A DNA stretch of 64,000 nt from Francisella orientalis FNO12 (GTDB lineage: Bacteria > Pseudomonadota > Gammaproteobacteria > Francisellales > Francisellaceae): assembly GCF_001042525.2 (NCBI RefSeq), contig NZ_CP011921.2:1302001-1366000 (forward strand). The letters run 5' to 3'. The notes below the pieces were generated by a model. It was not told the DNA's origin. It saw nothing but the letters and a program-made list of their open reading frames with translations, and ran no database searches. Made by a program: the position numbers and the translations under genes. Positions 41,195 to 54,800 of this stretch are shown piece by piece (within the stretch, counting starts at the first letter, position 1; each line of letters opens with the position of its first letter).

Positions 41195-41983
41195 ATGAAA
41201 CCAATTCTTAACGCCGTAACGACTATTACTAGAAAAGCAGGTAAAATTATTCTACAAGCTCAAAATGATCCTAGTACTATCCAAATTTCTCAAAAATCTG
41301 ATAATACAACTGTCTCAAATATTGATGTAGCTGTAGAGAACTTCATAATCGATAATATCAAAAAATCTCAATTTAATGACTATTTCATAACTGAAGAAAG
41401 TGGTGAATTTGGTAACAAAGATAGTCGCTTCACATGGATTATTGATCCTATTGATGGTACTAACAACTTTGTCCATGGTCTGCCACATTGTTGTATTTCA
41501 ATAGCAGCAAAAAAAGATAATGATATCGTCTTGGGTGTTATTTATAATCCATTCTTAGATTTAATGTTTTGTGCATATAAAGGACAAGGCGCCCTACTTA
41601 ATGGTAAAAAAATTAGAGTTGCTCAAAGCCAAGACTTAGAAAAGACTTTAATTTCAGCATCTCTAAAATACTCACGTAGAATATTCAAAGATACTTATGT
41701 TGCTGAACTTATCAAACTTCAACAAGTAATTTCTGGCTATAGATATTCTGGAAGTATAGCTATGGATATGGCTTACTTAGCTGCTGGTTATATCGATGGA
41801 TTATGGGCTTGTGGTAGTGTCAAGATATGGGATCTAGCGGCTGGATATATAATCATGAAAGAAGCTGGTGCTATAGTTACTGACATTCATGGTAGTAGTA
41901 ATCTTGAATCTGGTCTAATCGTAGCAGGCAACAAAAAAGTCCAACCTAAACTTATCAAAATTTTAGCAAAACATATCAAATAA
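41195..41983 (+). CDS. suhB: Inositol-1-monophosphatase family protein (SuhB)
   Basis: A 262-residue metal-dependent phosphatase. EESGEFG near residue 67, WIIDPIDGTNNFVHG at 81-95 (metal ligands) and WDLAAGYIIMKEAGA near 210-224 are the three family motifs. In E. coli SuhB also acts in rRNA transcription antitermination. Its stop overlaps the rsmB start by one base (TAATG), giving a coupled pair concerned with RNA. Confidence 0.93.
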   Translation: MKPILNAVTTITRKAGKIILQAQNDPSTIQISQKSDNTTVSNIDVAVENFIIDNIKKSQFNDYFITEESGEFGNKDSRFTWIIDPIDGTNNFVHGLPHCCISIAAKKDNDIVLGVIYNPFLDLMFCAYKGQGALLNGKKIRVAQSQDLEKTLISASLKYSRRIFKDTYVAELIKLQQVISGYRYSGSIAMDMAYLAAGYIDGLWACGSVKIWDLAAGYIIMKEAGAIVTDIHGSSNLESGLIVAGNKKVQPKLIKILAKHIK

Positions 41984-43260
41984 TGAATACCCGTGCTATT
42001 GCAGCTAAGTCAATTTCAGATATTATTGATAACAAATACTCTCTGTTAACTATAGAACACAAGCTTATTGAATATAATTTATCAGATAAAGATAAGTCAT
42101 TCGTAAAACTATTATGTTATGAATTCTTTAGAAATTATTATTCTTTAGAAAATGTAGCCAGTTTGTATTTAGCTGAAAAAACTAAGCTAAAAGCTAAGAT
42201 ACTAATAATGCTTGGTATCCTACAGATTTTCGAGATCAATCAACCTCATTATGCTAGCATTAATGAAACTGTAGCAGCTTGTAAAAATCTAAAGATACTA
42301 TGGGCAAAGAAACTTGTTAATGCCGTACTAAGACAAATAGTTCGTGATTTAGAAGATATTAGACCTAATTATACAGAGCATAAAAAGCATGATCTTGCAT
42401 TATGGCTTAATAATATGATTAAAGAACAATATCCTATTGATTATCAAAAAATAGCCGAAGCTGTGAACTCAAAAGCAGATATGTTTATTCGCCTAAACAA
42501 AGCGAAAGATCCTCAATATGTTATTAATTATTTTGATAAAAACAATATTAGTTACTCAAAAACTGAACTAGAGAACTGCATCAAATTAGATAAAGCCATT
42601 GATGTCAAAAATAACACTCTTTTTCAACAAGGCTATTTTACTGTTCAGGATATATCTGCCCAATATATGGGTCATATTATTAATGTCCAAAATAATGATA
42701 TTGTACTAGATGCTTGTGCCTCTCCTGGTGGAAAAACAACTCATATCTTAGAATTAGCACCACAAACCAACATTACAGCTATAGATATTATTGATAAACG
42801 CCTAGAATTACTTAAAGAAAATATAATAAGAATAGCCAAAAATAATCATGTAAATGTAATAAAGCATGATCTAACACAACCTCTAGCGGGACAGTATAAC
42901 AAAATCATCCTAGATGCCCCATGTTCTACTCTTGGCACACTTAAGAGAAACCCTGATATCAAAGTATTACGAAAGCCCCAAAATATAAAATCTATACAAA
43001 CACTCCAAGCTCAAATACTTGATAATCTATGGTGTAATAATCTGCTGACAGATGGCTATCTGCTATATATTACATGTTCAATATTACAACAAGAAAACCA
43101 GTTACAAATAAAGAATTTCCTATCAAAACATCAAGATGCTGAGATTGTAGAAATTAAAATTCTAGAAAATTATAAAACTGATTATGGTTATCAGATATTA
43201 CCTACAGAAGATAAAGGTGATGGATTTTATTACTGCTTGATTAAGAAGGCTTCTTCTTAG
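41983..43260 (+). CDS. rsmB: 16S rRNA m5C967 methyltransferase RsmB
   Basis: A 425-residue protein with a NusB-like RNA-binding domain (about residues 1-135) and a C-terminal SAM methyltransferase domain. LDACASPGGKTTHI near 240 binds SAM; DAPCSTLGTLKRNPD near 307 and ITCSILQQEN near 364 hold the two active-site cysteines of RNA m5C methyltransferases. Translation is probably coupled to suhB. Normal length for RsmB/Sun. Confidence 0.95.
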   Translation: MNTRAIAAKSISDIIDNKYSLLTIEHKLIEYNLSDKDKSFVKLLCYEFFRNYYSLENVASLYLAEKTKLKAKILIMLGILQIFEINQPHYASINETVAACKNLKILWAKKLVNAVLRQIVRDLEDIRPNYTEHKKHDLALWLNNMIKEQYPIDYQKIAEAVNSKADMFIRLNKAKDPQYVINYFDKNNISYSKTELENCIKLDKAIDVKNNTLFQQGYFTVQDISAQYMGHIINVQNNDIVLDACASPGGKTTHILELAPQTNITAIDIIDKRLELLKENIIRIAKNNHVNVIKHDLTQPLAGQYNKIILDAPCSTLGTLKRNPDIKVLRKPQNIKSIQTLQAQILDNLWCNNLLTDGYLLYITCSILQQENQLQIKNFLSKHQDAEIVEIKILENYKTDYGYQILPTEDKGDGFYYCLIKKASS

Positions 43261-43328
43261 CTGCGATTCTCTCAGCAGCTTCTTTTGGAGATATAGACAA
43301 TTTTAATCTATTTAATTTATATCTATTA

Positions 43329-43723
43329 TCAAACTATTCTGTCATCGATAATAAACCCTAATGCTGTATAAAATGCTAAAGAGTGCATATCCGAACAATA
43401 GACATAGGCAGTATCTATATCATGATTTTCAAATAAGTATTTAACCATTGCTTCACCAAGACCTTTTCCAAAAAGCTTGGTAATACAGGGGAAAACAATA
43501 GTTCTTTATCTCTAATACATACAAAGCCTACATTCTTATCATCCACAACTTGTACAAAACTCTTAGTTTCTGGAATATTGAAATATTTTTGTTCTAAAAC
43601 TTCTACTTCTCTATCTATTTCACTTGTTGTTAAAAATTCACAGGTTGTAGATATGCATTCTTTCCATATATGTAACATATCTTTAAAATCTTTAGATGTC
43701 GCTTTTCTTATTTTAATAGTAAC
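43329..43723 (-). pseudogene. GNAT-family acetyltransferase remnant
   Basis: Minus-strand reading gives TIKIRKATSKDFKDMLHIW, then EVEVLEQKYF and FVCIRDKELLF; a one-base frameshift near 43487 then moves coding to ITKLFGKGLGEAMVKYLF (the acetyl-CoA loop) and ending LAFYTALGFIIDDRIV before TGA at 43329. Joined, this is a complete GNAT domain of about 130 residues. The upstream codon at 43721 is GTT where a start would be expected, so the initiation codon may also be lost. The acceptor substrate is unknown. Confidence 0.8.
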
Positions 43724-43805
43724 CCTTCAATAATTTTGTAAGTGATTTAATAAAAAGTATCCACAATTTAATTCTATGATAACGCACAGAAGTTGTAAAC
43801 TATTA

Positions 43806-46685
<2,880 letters not shown>

Positions 46686-47402
46686 ATGCAACAGGTACCT
46701 AGATATGTCATTGTCGGCAACGGCAATGTAGCGGCACATATGTGCTATTATTTTAAATGCTTAAAACTAGATTTCAGACAATGGTCTCGAAATGAATCGT
46801 TAGATCAGCTTGATAAATTATTAGATAATGCAACTCATGTTTTAGTCTTAATCAAAGACTCTGAGATACAAAAATTTATAGATAGACATCTCACAAATAA
46901 GTCAAAAAGACTCATAATAATTCACTTCTCTGGTCTTTTGGATATCGAAAATGCTTGCTCAGCACATCCTTTACAAAGCTTCCCCGATAAGAACTTATAC
47001 TCTTTAGATGAGTACAAATCGATTGCATTTATAACTTGTGATAGAGATATTGCATTTAGTGAGCTTTTACCTAAGCTACCTAACGCTAATTTTTGTATCG
47101 ATAAAAGTCAAAAAGCATACTATCATGCAATGTGTGTTTTAGCCAATAATGTAAGTACATTAATCTGGCAGAAATTCTATACAGAAATGAAAAATCGCTT
47201 TGGTATAAATCAAGAGTATCTAACACCATTTTTAGAAACCACTTTTAAAAATATCAAACATAATCATCATGCCCTATCAGGACCAATAGCTAGAGGAGAT
47301 AGCCTTACACTACAAAAGGATCTCAACGCTTTAGTTAATGATGATTTCTATGATGTTTTTAGAGCTATTGCTAATCAATTTTTAAACAAGGAGAAAAGAT
47401 AA
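46686..47402 (+). CDS. panG: PanG, ketopantoate reductase of the Francisella type
   Basis: A 238-residue protein with an N-terminal Rossmann motif [12 protein letters not shown] (residues 8-19) and a DUF2520-type region (IHFSGLLDI and [10 protein letters not shown] near 79-100). It is not similar to the classical PanE. Work in F. tularensis named this gene panG and showed it supplies ketopantoate reductase activity for pantothenate synthesis; its place directly before panB (1 bp gap) fits. It would reduce the PanB product to pantoate with NADPH. Confidence 0.9.
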   Translation: MQQVPRYVIVGNGNVAAHMCYYFKCLKLDFRQWSRNESLDQLDKLLDNATHVLVLIKDSEIQKFIDRHLTNKSKRLIIIHFSGLLDIENACSAHPLQSFPDKNLYSLDEYKSIAFITCDRDIAFSELLPKLPNANFCIDKSQKAYYHAMCVLANNVSTLIWQKFYTEMKNRFGINQEYLTPFLETTFKNIKHNHHALSGPIARGDSLTLQKDLNALVNDDFYDVFRAIANQFLNKEKR

Positions 47403-47403
47403 A

Positions 47404-48201
47404 ATGAAATCAGTTTTAGGATTCAAAAAAGCTAAAGCGAATCGAGAAAAAATCTCGATGGTAACTTGCTATGACTATACTTTAGCTAAAATTATAAACT
47501 CAACAGATATCGATTGTATACTCGTTGGAGATAGTGGTGGTATGGTATTACTGGGTAAAAAAAATACTACCTACACAACTCTAGCTGATATACAGTTCAT
47601 GACTCAAGCGGTAGCTAATGGTGCTACAGATAAATTCATAATCGCTGATTTGCCATTTATGAGTTATCGCCAATCATTAGAAACAACAATGCAAGCTGTT
47701 ACAGCACTGATTCAATCAGGAGCTCATGCGGTTAAGCTTGAAGGTAGTTCAGGAAATTTAGATATTATCAAACATATCGTAGATTCTGGTGTTCCAGTAA
47801 TGGGTCATATTGGTATGACGCCTCAGTTTGTAAATAGTTTTGGTGGTTTTAAAGTTCAGAATAAAACTGAAGAAGCTGCTAAGAATTTACTTGAAGAAGC
47901 AAAGCTTCTTGAGCAAGCAGGATGTTTTGCGATAGTTCTAGAATGTATACCGACAAATATTGCTAAGAATATTACACAAAATTTAAATATCCCAACAATA
48001 GGTATTGGTGCTGGTAGTGATACTGATGGTCAGATTTTGGTTCTCCAAGATATGCTTGGTATGAATACTGACTTTCAACCAAAATTTGTCAAGAAATATA
48101 TAAATGCTTCTGAGATATTTTCTGAAGCTATAAATACTTATGTTAAAGAGACGAAAGCTAATATTTTTCCAACTAATGAGCATAGCTATGATTATTGCTA
48201 A
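47404..48201 (+). CDS. panB: 3-methyl-2-oxobutanoate hydroxymethyltransferase
   Basis: A 265-residue PanB that makes ketopantoate from 2-oxoisovalerate and methylene-tetrahydrofolate. [11 protein letters not shown] at 19-29, [13 protein letters not shown] at 39-51 (usually GDSLGMV), [10 protein letters not shown] near 108 and [18 protein letters not shown] near 139 are family motifs. It begins one base after panG with AAGGAGAA upstream and its end overlaps panC by 14 nt. Confidence 0.96.
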   Translation: MKSVLGFKKAKANREKISMVTCYDYTLAKIINSTDIDCILVGDSGGMVLLGKKNTTYTTLADIQFMTQAVANGATDKFIIADLPFMSYRQSLETTMQAVTALIQSGAHAVKLEGSSGNLDIIKHIVDSGVPVMGHIGMTPQFVNSFGGFKVQNKTEEAAKNLLEEAKLLEQAGCFAIVLECIPTNIAKNITQNLNIPTIGIGAGSDTDGQILVLQDMLGMNTDFQPKFVKKYINASEIFSEAINTYVKETKANIFPTNEHSYDYC

Positions 48202-48973
48202 AAATATTGAGCAATTTAATTTGCTAAGAGAAAGTTTCACTAAAGAACAAAAAATAGGCTTTGTCCCAACAATGGGCGCGTTACATAGTGGTCATATAAG
48301 CCTAATCAAAAAAGCTAAATCAGAAAATGAAATTACTATTGTCAGTATATTTGTAAATCCAACTCAATTTAATAATCCAAGTGATTATCAAACATACCCA
48401 AACCAACTGCAACAAGATATACAAATATTAGAATCACTTGATATTGATGTGTTATTTAACCCCAGAGAAAAAGATATCTATCCAGATGGTAACCTATTGA
48501 GAATGCAACCTGAGCTTGAAATTTCGAATATCCTAGAAGGTAAAGCTAGACCTGGACATTTCAGTGGCATGTTAACTGTGGTACTAAAGCTGCTACAAAT
48601 CACTAAGCCTGATAATCTCTACTTAGGCGAAAAAGACTATCAACAAGTTATGCTAATCAAACAACTTATTAAAGATTTTTTTATTAATACAAAAATTATA
48701 GTTTGCCCAACACAAAGAGAACCATCTGGACTTCCTCTTAGCTCTAGAAATAAAAACCTAACACCTAGTAATATAGAGATTGCTAATAAGGTATACGAAA
48801 TACTTAGACAAGATAATTTCTCAGACTTAGAAGAACTAACAAATAAGATTAATTCTACTAGTGCAAAACTGCAATACATTCAAAAAATTAATAACAGAAT
48901 ATTTTTGGCACTTTACATTGGTAAAGTACGTTTAATTGACAACTTCCTAAAGGAGACAGGACCATCATGTTAA
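48188..48973 (+). CDS. panC: Pantothenate synthetase
   Basis: A 261-residue PanC that joins pantoate and beta-alanine using [15 protein letters not shown] (residues about 26-37) is the HIGH-type ATP site; [10 protein letters not shown] near 118 and LGEKDYQQ near 147 are conserved. An in-frame ATG exists at 48140, but the ATG at 48188 ([10 protein letters not shown]) agrees with the usual PanC start and lies within the end of panB, giving a 14-nt overlap. Its own stop overlaps panD by 7 nt. Confidence 0.95.
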   Translation: MIIAKNIEQFNLLRESFTKEQKIGFVPTMGALHSGHISLIKKAKSENEITIVSIFVNPTQFNNPSDYQTYPNQLQQDIQILESLDIDVLFNPREKDIYPDGNLLRMQPELEISNILEGKARPGHFSGMLTVVLKLLQITKPDNLYLGEKDYQQVMLIKQLIKDFFINTKIIVCPTQREPSGLPLSSRNKNLTPSNIEIANKVYEILRQDNFSDLEELTNKINSTSAKLQYIQKINNRIFLALYIGKVRLIDNFLKETGPSC

Positions 48974-49308
48974 TTTCTGTTTTAAAATCAAAAATCTCAT
49001 ACGCTACTGTAACTGGCAAAGATTTATTTTATGTGGGTAGTATCACTATTGATAGTGAGATAATGAAACAAGCAAATATTATTGAAAATGAGAAAGTACA
49101 AGTGGTAAACTTAAACAACGGTGAGCGTCTTGAAACTTATGTAATCAAGGGTGAACCAAATAATAAAACTATCGCACTAAACGGCCCTGCTGCTAGAAGA
49201 TGTGAAATAGGCGATGAGCTATTTATAATTAGTTATGCGCAAATTGATCCTACTAGAGAAAATATAAAACCTAAGCTTGTTGACCTAAAACCGGAGAATA
49301 ATAAATGA
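48967..49308 (+). CDS. panD: Aspartate 1-decarboxylase
   Basis: A 113-residue pyruvoyl enzyme that makes beta-alanine from aspartate for PanC. The self-cleavage site is the Gly-Ser pair in [10 protein letters not shown], near residues 24-25, and [10 protein letters not shown] and [12 protein letters not shown] are conserved. It overlaps panC by 7 nt and coaX by 4 nt (ATGA), so the set panG-panB-panC-panD-coaX is tightly coupled. Confidence 0.96.
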   Translation: MLISVLKSKISYATVTGKDLFYVGSITIDSEIMKQANIIENEKVQVVNLNNGERLETYVIKGEPNNKTIALNGPAARRCEIGDELFIISYAQIDPTRENIKPKLVDLKPENNK

Positions 49309-50077
49309 TAGTATGCATAGATATTGGTAACTCACATATTTTTGGTGGAGTATTTGTAGGAGATCAAATTAAGCTCCGCTTTCGCTACCCTTCTACTACT
49401 CCGTGTACCTCCGATACGCTAGGCATATTTTTGTGTTATCATTCTTTGAGAGAAAGAAGCTTGATATCGAAGCTATTGAAGCAGTTGTACTTTCATCAGT
49501 TGTTCCTCATCTAGAGTATTCTGTCAATTCTGCTTGCAAAAAATATCTAGGGATAACACCTCTTGAGCTAAAACCTGGAATAAAAACAGGGTTAAAACTC
49601 GATATCAAAAATCCTCTAGATTTAGGTGCAGATCGTGTTGCAAATTCAGTTGCAGCTATCTCTAACTTTCCATCTAAGAACATTATCATTGTTGATTTTG
49701 GTACTGCAACAACTATATGCGCTATCAAGCAAAATAAATCTTATATAGGTGGTGCAATTCTACCAGGAATTAATCTATCAATGGATAGCCTATCACAAAA
49801 GACTGCAAAATTATCAAATGTGACTATAGCAAAACCTAGCTCTGCCCTAGGTAAGACAACTATATCTCAAATTCAATCTGGTCTTATATATGGTCAATTA
49901 GGAGCTATAAAAGAGATAATTAGTAGAATCTCTCAGGAGAGTTTCTCAGATAAGCCTCCCGTGTTAATCGCAACTTGAGAGTATGCTCACTTATTTGAGA
50001 AAGAACAATATTTTGATGTAATTATCTCTGATTTATTACTTCATGGACTCAGAATAATCTGGCAAATGAATAAGTAA
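49305..50077 (+). pseudogene. coaX: Type III pantothenate kinase CoaX, broken
   Basis: CoaX phosphorylates pantothenate in the first step to CoA. The start [15 protein letters not shown] holds the phosphate loop. Near 49431-49436 (ATTTTTGTGTTATC) the coding frame changes: homology continues in another frame as [15 protein letters not shown], which a 2-bp TG duplication would explain. [10 protein letters not shown] and the DFGTATT motif then follow in frame, but TGA at 49976-49978 interrupts LIAT-stop-EYAHLF, and homologous coding continues to TAA at 50075-50077 (RIIWQMNK). Two separate lesions in about 257 codons make it a probable pseudogene. A truncated product to 49975 would lack the last third of the second ATPase lobe. 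Confidence 0.88.
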
Positions 50078-50085
50078 TTTCTAAG

Positions 50086-51846
50086 TTATTGAGTGCTCAA
50101 GCTAACTAATTCACTAATATTTGAATTTCTCTTAATATCTTTCTGAGCAATATCTCTTAAACTACTTTGTTCAGAAATAATCGTTAATTTATGTTTCGCT
50201 CTAGTGATAGCCGTATACAAAAGTTGTTTACTTAGCGCTTCATTATCTTCTGCTGGAAGAATAATCACGATTTCATCAAACTCTGAACCTTGAGTTTTAT
50301 GAATTGTCATCGCATAAACACTTTCATATTTTGGTAGCATATTTAGACTAAAAGCCTTAGCATCTTTACCATCAAAATATGCTCTAAGCTTACCAGTATT
50401 ATCAGGCCAGATAATCCCTACATCTCCATTAAACAATCCTAATGAATAGCTATTTTGAGTTATCATAATTGGTTTACCCTTATAGCTAGAATCTATAAGC
50501 TTAAACATAAATTTCTCAATTTTCTGATTTAACTTATCTGTACCAATTTCTAAATTTTTGTTAGCCACAAGTATTCTAAATTTATTTAGCTCGGTAAGAG
50601 CCTCTTTGTGGTCACGGCACTTTTCAAGCTGTGAATACCTTCTTGCATAATCTCTTAAATAATTATCTAAATTCCTTAGGCTATGAAAATTAATATTCTC
50701 GTTTTGGTGACTATCAATATTAATAACACCTTTTAGAACTGGGGCTGCAAGATTATTTATATATTGTTGTGAACGATAGTTTTTGATAAGCAATGTTGTA
50801 TATGGCTTAATATCGCCATCTCTATGGTGTGTAAAGTTTGCCAGTAGACTACCAGCCTCAACTGATGGTAACTGATTAGTATCACCTATCAAAATTAGCT
50901 TGGTATTATCAGCTACTGCTCTAATCAACTTAATAAAAATATTCATATCAAGCATCGAAGCTTCATCAACAATAATCACATCGTATGGTGCTTTTGACTG
51001 CTCGTTATATTTAACATAAGTAGAGTTTGGTCTTAAGCCTAAAAATCTATGTATAGTTTGAGCTTCTAGATTAGATAATCCTAAATAACTATCATTGTCT
51101 ACCCTTTTACTTAATACACTATTTAAGGATTCCATCATTCTCTGAGCAGCCTTACCCGTTGGTGCTAAAAGAGCTATTCTTTGCTGATTTTGATTAAGCA
51201 TTTGTATAGCAAGTAAGAGTTTTGCAACTGTAGTTGTCTTACCTGTACCTGGTCCACCTGAGATAATACTAAAATTATAATTTAGACTTTTGATAACTGC
51301 CTGTTTTTGCCAATCTATCTCATTAGCAGGTTCAAATAGCTTATCTACAACTTCTTCAATATGGTTATCTTGTTGAGTATTTTGGATAGTTCTAGATTTT
51401 ATAAAGTTAGCTATTTCAACCTCATAATTCCACAATCTTTTGATATATAAGGAATCATACTCTTTAGCAAAATATATAGGTAATTTATCATAATCTAAAG
51501 GCTCTAAAATACTTACAATTTCATCAAAACTTAGCATTTTAAAGCCTACTTTAGCATCGCTGTGATTAATTTGCTCTGAAGCAAAAATAGTTTTACTTGA
51601 TATATCTGCTATCTTCAAACAGCTATGACCATGGCTATACACATGCATAAGCTTTATCAAAATATGGAAAAATACATTTTCATTTTCACTATATTTTAGA
51701 GATTCAGGATCAAGTCCGGAATGACAATTGTTTTTTGAGCTCTTAGGTAAATTTTTAGCCAAATCAAATACTTCTTTAGCAAAGAAAAATTCTATAGCTC
51801 TAATATCTGCTAATTGCTCACAAGCTTGATGGAAAGTCTTATACAT
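50086..51846 (-). CDS. recD: Exodeoxyribonuclease V alpha subunit RecD
   Basis: A 586-residue SF1 helicase, close to E. coli RecD (608). Walker A is SGGPGTGKTTTVAKLL near residue 193, followed by VDEASMLDM (motif II), ILIGDTNQLPS and AMTIHKTQGSEFDEI near 500. The frame runs up to 51876, but the ATG at 51846 (MYKTFHQACEQ) is the normal RecD start and overlaps recB by 8 nt. Residues 40-50 (NNCHSGLDPES) are coded by an inserted palindromic repeat. It unwinds the 5'-ended strand in RecBCD. Confidence 0.94.
   Translation of the reverse strand: MYKTFHQACEQLADIRAIEFFFAKEVFDLAKNLPKSSKNNCHSGLDPESLKYSENENVFFHILIKLMHVYSHGHSCLKIADISSKTIFASEQINHSDAKVGFKMLSFDEIVSILEPLDYDKLPIYFAKEYDSLYIKRLWNYEVEIANFIKSRTIQNTQQDNHIEEVVDKLFEPANEIDWQKQAVIKSLNYNFSIISGGPGTGKTTTVAKLLLAIQMLNQNQQRIALLAPTGKAAQRMMESLNSVLSKRVDNDSYLGLSNLEAQTIHRFLGLRPNSTYVKYNEQSKAPYDVIIVDEASMLDMNIFIKLIRAVADNTKLILIGDTNQLPSVEAGSLLANFTHHRDGDIKPYTTLLIKNYRSQQYINNLAAPVLKGVINIDSHQNENINFHSLRNLDNYLRDYARRYSQLEKCRDHKEALTELNKFRILVANKNLEIGTDKLNQKIEKFMFKLIDSSYKGKPIMITQNSYSLGLFNGDVGIIWPDNTGKLRAYFDGKDAKAFSLNMLPKYESVYAMTIHKTQGSEFDEIVIILPAEDNEALSKQLLYTAITRAKHKLTIISEQSSLRDIAQKDIKRNSNISELVSLSTQ
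51702..51722. repeat. Palindromic repeat inside recD
   Basis: ATTCAGGA and TCCGGAAT pair around a TCAAG loop with one A/G mismatch. With its flanks (GGATCAAGTCCGGAATGACA) it is the common dispersed bacterial palindrome TGTCATTCCGGACTTGATCC. It adds CHSGLDPES to RecD in frame near residue 45. Confidence 0.8.
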
Positions 51847-54800
51847 GATAGTCACCCCCATTAAATAGATTAGCAAGCTTATTGATAATCTCTAAACTTG
51901 GTCTAGCTCGATAAACCCCATAGCCATCTTTCATACCTCTAAGATAGAAATAATATACTCCGCCAAAATGCTTTTCATAATTATAACTTTCAATATTTTG
52001 TCGCAGGTACTTATCCAAAGCAACGCTATATATTAGATATTGTAAATCATAAAAGCTACTTTGATTTTTCTCACTCATAGTAGCTTGATTATAATCTTCT
52101 AATTTATCACCTAAATAATTTGACTTATAATCTGCCACATAAAATTTGCCATCATATTCAAAAATCAAATCAATAAAACCATGAAGCATACCAAAAATCT
52201 TTTGACTAGCAAACTCATCATAATCAATAATCTGATTACGATATTCTGCTAAAATTTTGATAATATTTTTCTTATATAGTTTTTCATTTGTTATAGGAAA
52301 ATAAAACTCTGCTTCTTTTAAGGGTTTTGTATTAGAGATGTCTTTTAAGCAAAAGCCTTTATCCTTGATATCAAACAAGTCATATTGAATATCATTAGAA
52401 CTAAAATCTTCAGTTTCTATAGAAGGTATAGACGCGACTAAGCATTCTTCTAACCATACTTTAAGCTTATCAAAATCTTCTGCAGCAACTACTTTATACC
52501 TACCCATTTGCTCTTGTAAAAGATTATCATTTATCTTACCTAAGCTAAAATCCGCATGCTCTAAAACATTATGCAAAATATTACCAATATCTGCTCCTTT
52601 GGAAGCTGTAAATCTAAACTCTAATTCCTGCTGAGATTTTTGAGCACTATCATCTTCAGACTCATCATTTTCTTTTTCTAATGCGGTATTTTGAACTTTT
52701 GACTTTGATATTTTTGAGAAAGACAGCATTTCCCAACTATCATTTGCTAACTTCTTAATATCATTCGCTTTGAGGTTTTGTAAAGTATCATGGTCAAATT
52801 GGTCATTTGTAATTAAATTCTCATTTTCATAACAATGACTTGTAGCTACATCTATAAGCGAACTTTGATTAGTAGGATTTGCTGTTATATTTTGGATTTT
52901 CTCTAACCAATCATCATCTTTTTGATAACCTAAAAATCTTGCTAATGGTGATTTTTCGCTATTACTATATTTTGCAACTCCAATATAACATCTATGCTCT
53001 GCACGTGTGACAGCTACATAAAACAGGCGCATTAATTCCTCTATAACCTCATTTTCTATTTGTGGTTTTATACTGTCATCCTTACCAATTTTATAGACTG
53101 TCTGTTTAAGGTGTTTATCATAGTATTTAGAGAAATCACTCGCCTCAAATTTCTTTTTACTTACATAACTTGCAAATGGTATAAATACAACAGAGTACTC
53201 AAGCCCTTTTGAGCCATGAATTGTAGTTATCTTAATCAGGTTATCATCACTCTCTAATCTAAGTTCGCCCTCACTTGTAGCTGTACTATTTAGCTGTTGG
53301 CGATACCACTTGATTAGCTGATTTGGGTGTTTATATTTATTCTCAGCTACTTTTATAAGCTCTGCTAAATGGAGAATGTTTGTAATAACACGCTCTTTTG
53401 AATCGGATCTTTGAATAAAATTCTGATGTATAATTTGCATAATAAATGCCATAAAACCATATTTATGCCATTGTTGTCTTAGAGATTTAGCTTTTTCTAT
53501 CTCTTCATCCCATGCTGAGACATCATTTTCATCAATATAATCAATAAACTTAGCCGCTGTACCACCAAGTAAAATAGTTGATAATGCTTTCTTTAGCATA
53601 GATTTATTTTCAAGATCGTTTATACCTTCCATAAGAGCTAATATCTCTTTAGCCTCTTGACTATGATATACATTATCGCGCTGGCTTAGATATACTGAGC
53701 TTAGTTTTTTAGCTTGTAGAGCTTTTTGAATAACCTTTGCTTGATTACTATTTTCTACCAAAATTGCGATATCACTTTCTATAACTTTTTTCGAATTTAA
53801 TAGTCTGACGATCTCATTTGCTGTCCATGCTGATAAATTATTATCAATATCACTTTTATTATCATCTTCAGCTACTTGATAATAAAAATAATTTATTGGT
53901 TTAATGTTATCATCGAAATCTCTTGCTTTCTTATCAGCATTTGGTGATGCTTTGACAAGTTGGTAGCCTATACCATCGCTAAAAATATTAGCCCCAACTT
54001 GCCCCTCTTCTTCTAGCTGATAATCTTGTTTATAAAAAAGTCTATTATAGGCCTTTATCATCTCTCTAATTGAGCGCCAGTTAGTGTCCATGCTCCACTG
54101 ATTATCATTAGAACAACTATCCTTAGCTTTTAGATATGTAAAAATATCCCCACCTCTAAAACCATAGATTGCCTGCTTTGGATCGCCTATCATTAGCAAT
54201 AACAAATCATCTATTCCCCTTTGGGACGAAGGGGTGTCCGCCGAAGACTTATGAGGTAGTTTATTACTCTGAGGATAAATAGTATCCAAAATCTCATACT
54301 GCTCAGCATCGGTATCTTGAAACTCATCAATAAGAGCAACTGGATATTGATGTTGTAATGTCTTGACTAAATCTGGAGACTTTTTGACACTATGACAAAG
54401 TTTAGTAATCAAATCATCAAAATCCAAAACTCCATTTTGCTCTTTGGCTTTTATAAAATCTTGGCGGATTTGTAGGCAGGCTTGTTTGATGAATTGAGCT
54501 GCATTTGCTCTCTTTATTTCTTCCTGTAGGTCTCTTAATTCTTTGATACCAGCAAGAATTGGTTTTATTAGCTTTACACTTGTCTTTCTGCCATCTGTAA
54601 TTATAGATACATCGTGTGGAAATAATGCTTCATTATCTAATTTCAACCATTCTAAAACTCTATGATATTCATCTACTCTCTTGCCCTGTGGCTCGCCTTT
54701 TCCCAATTTAGATAAGAAATAATCTACGGTATCTTGATTATTAATAAACAACTCTAACTGTTGCTTTTTGAGTATCTTAAACTCATCTAAACTTATAGAT

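Noticed and set aside
43241-43334. Minus-strand tail reading SISPKEAAERIAAKKKPS at the end of rsmB
   Set aside because: It looks like a natural protein C-terminus, but only about 30 codons are open, there is no start or ribosome site, and it overlaps the rsmB 3' end; it may be a gene remnant but cannot be assigned.
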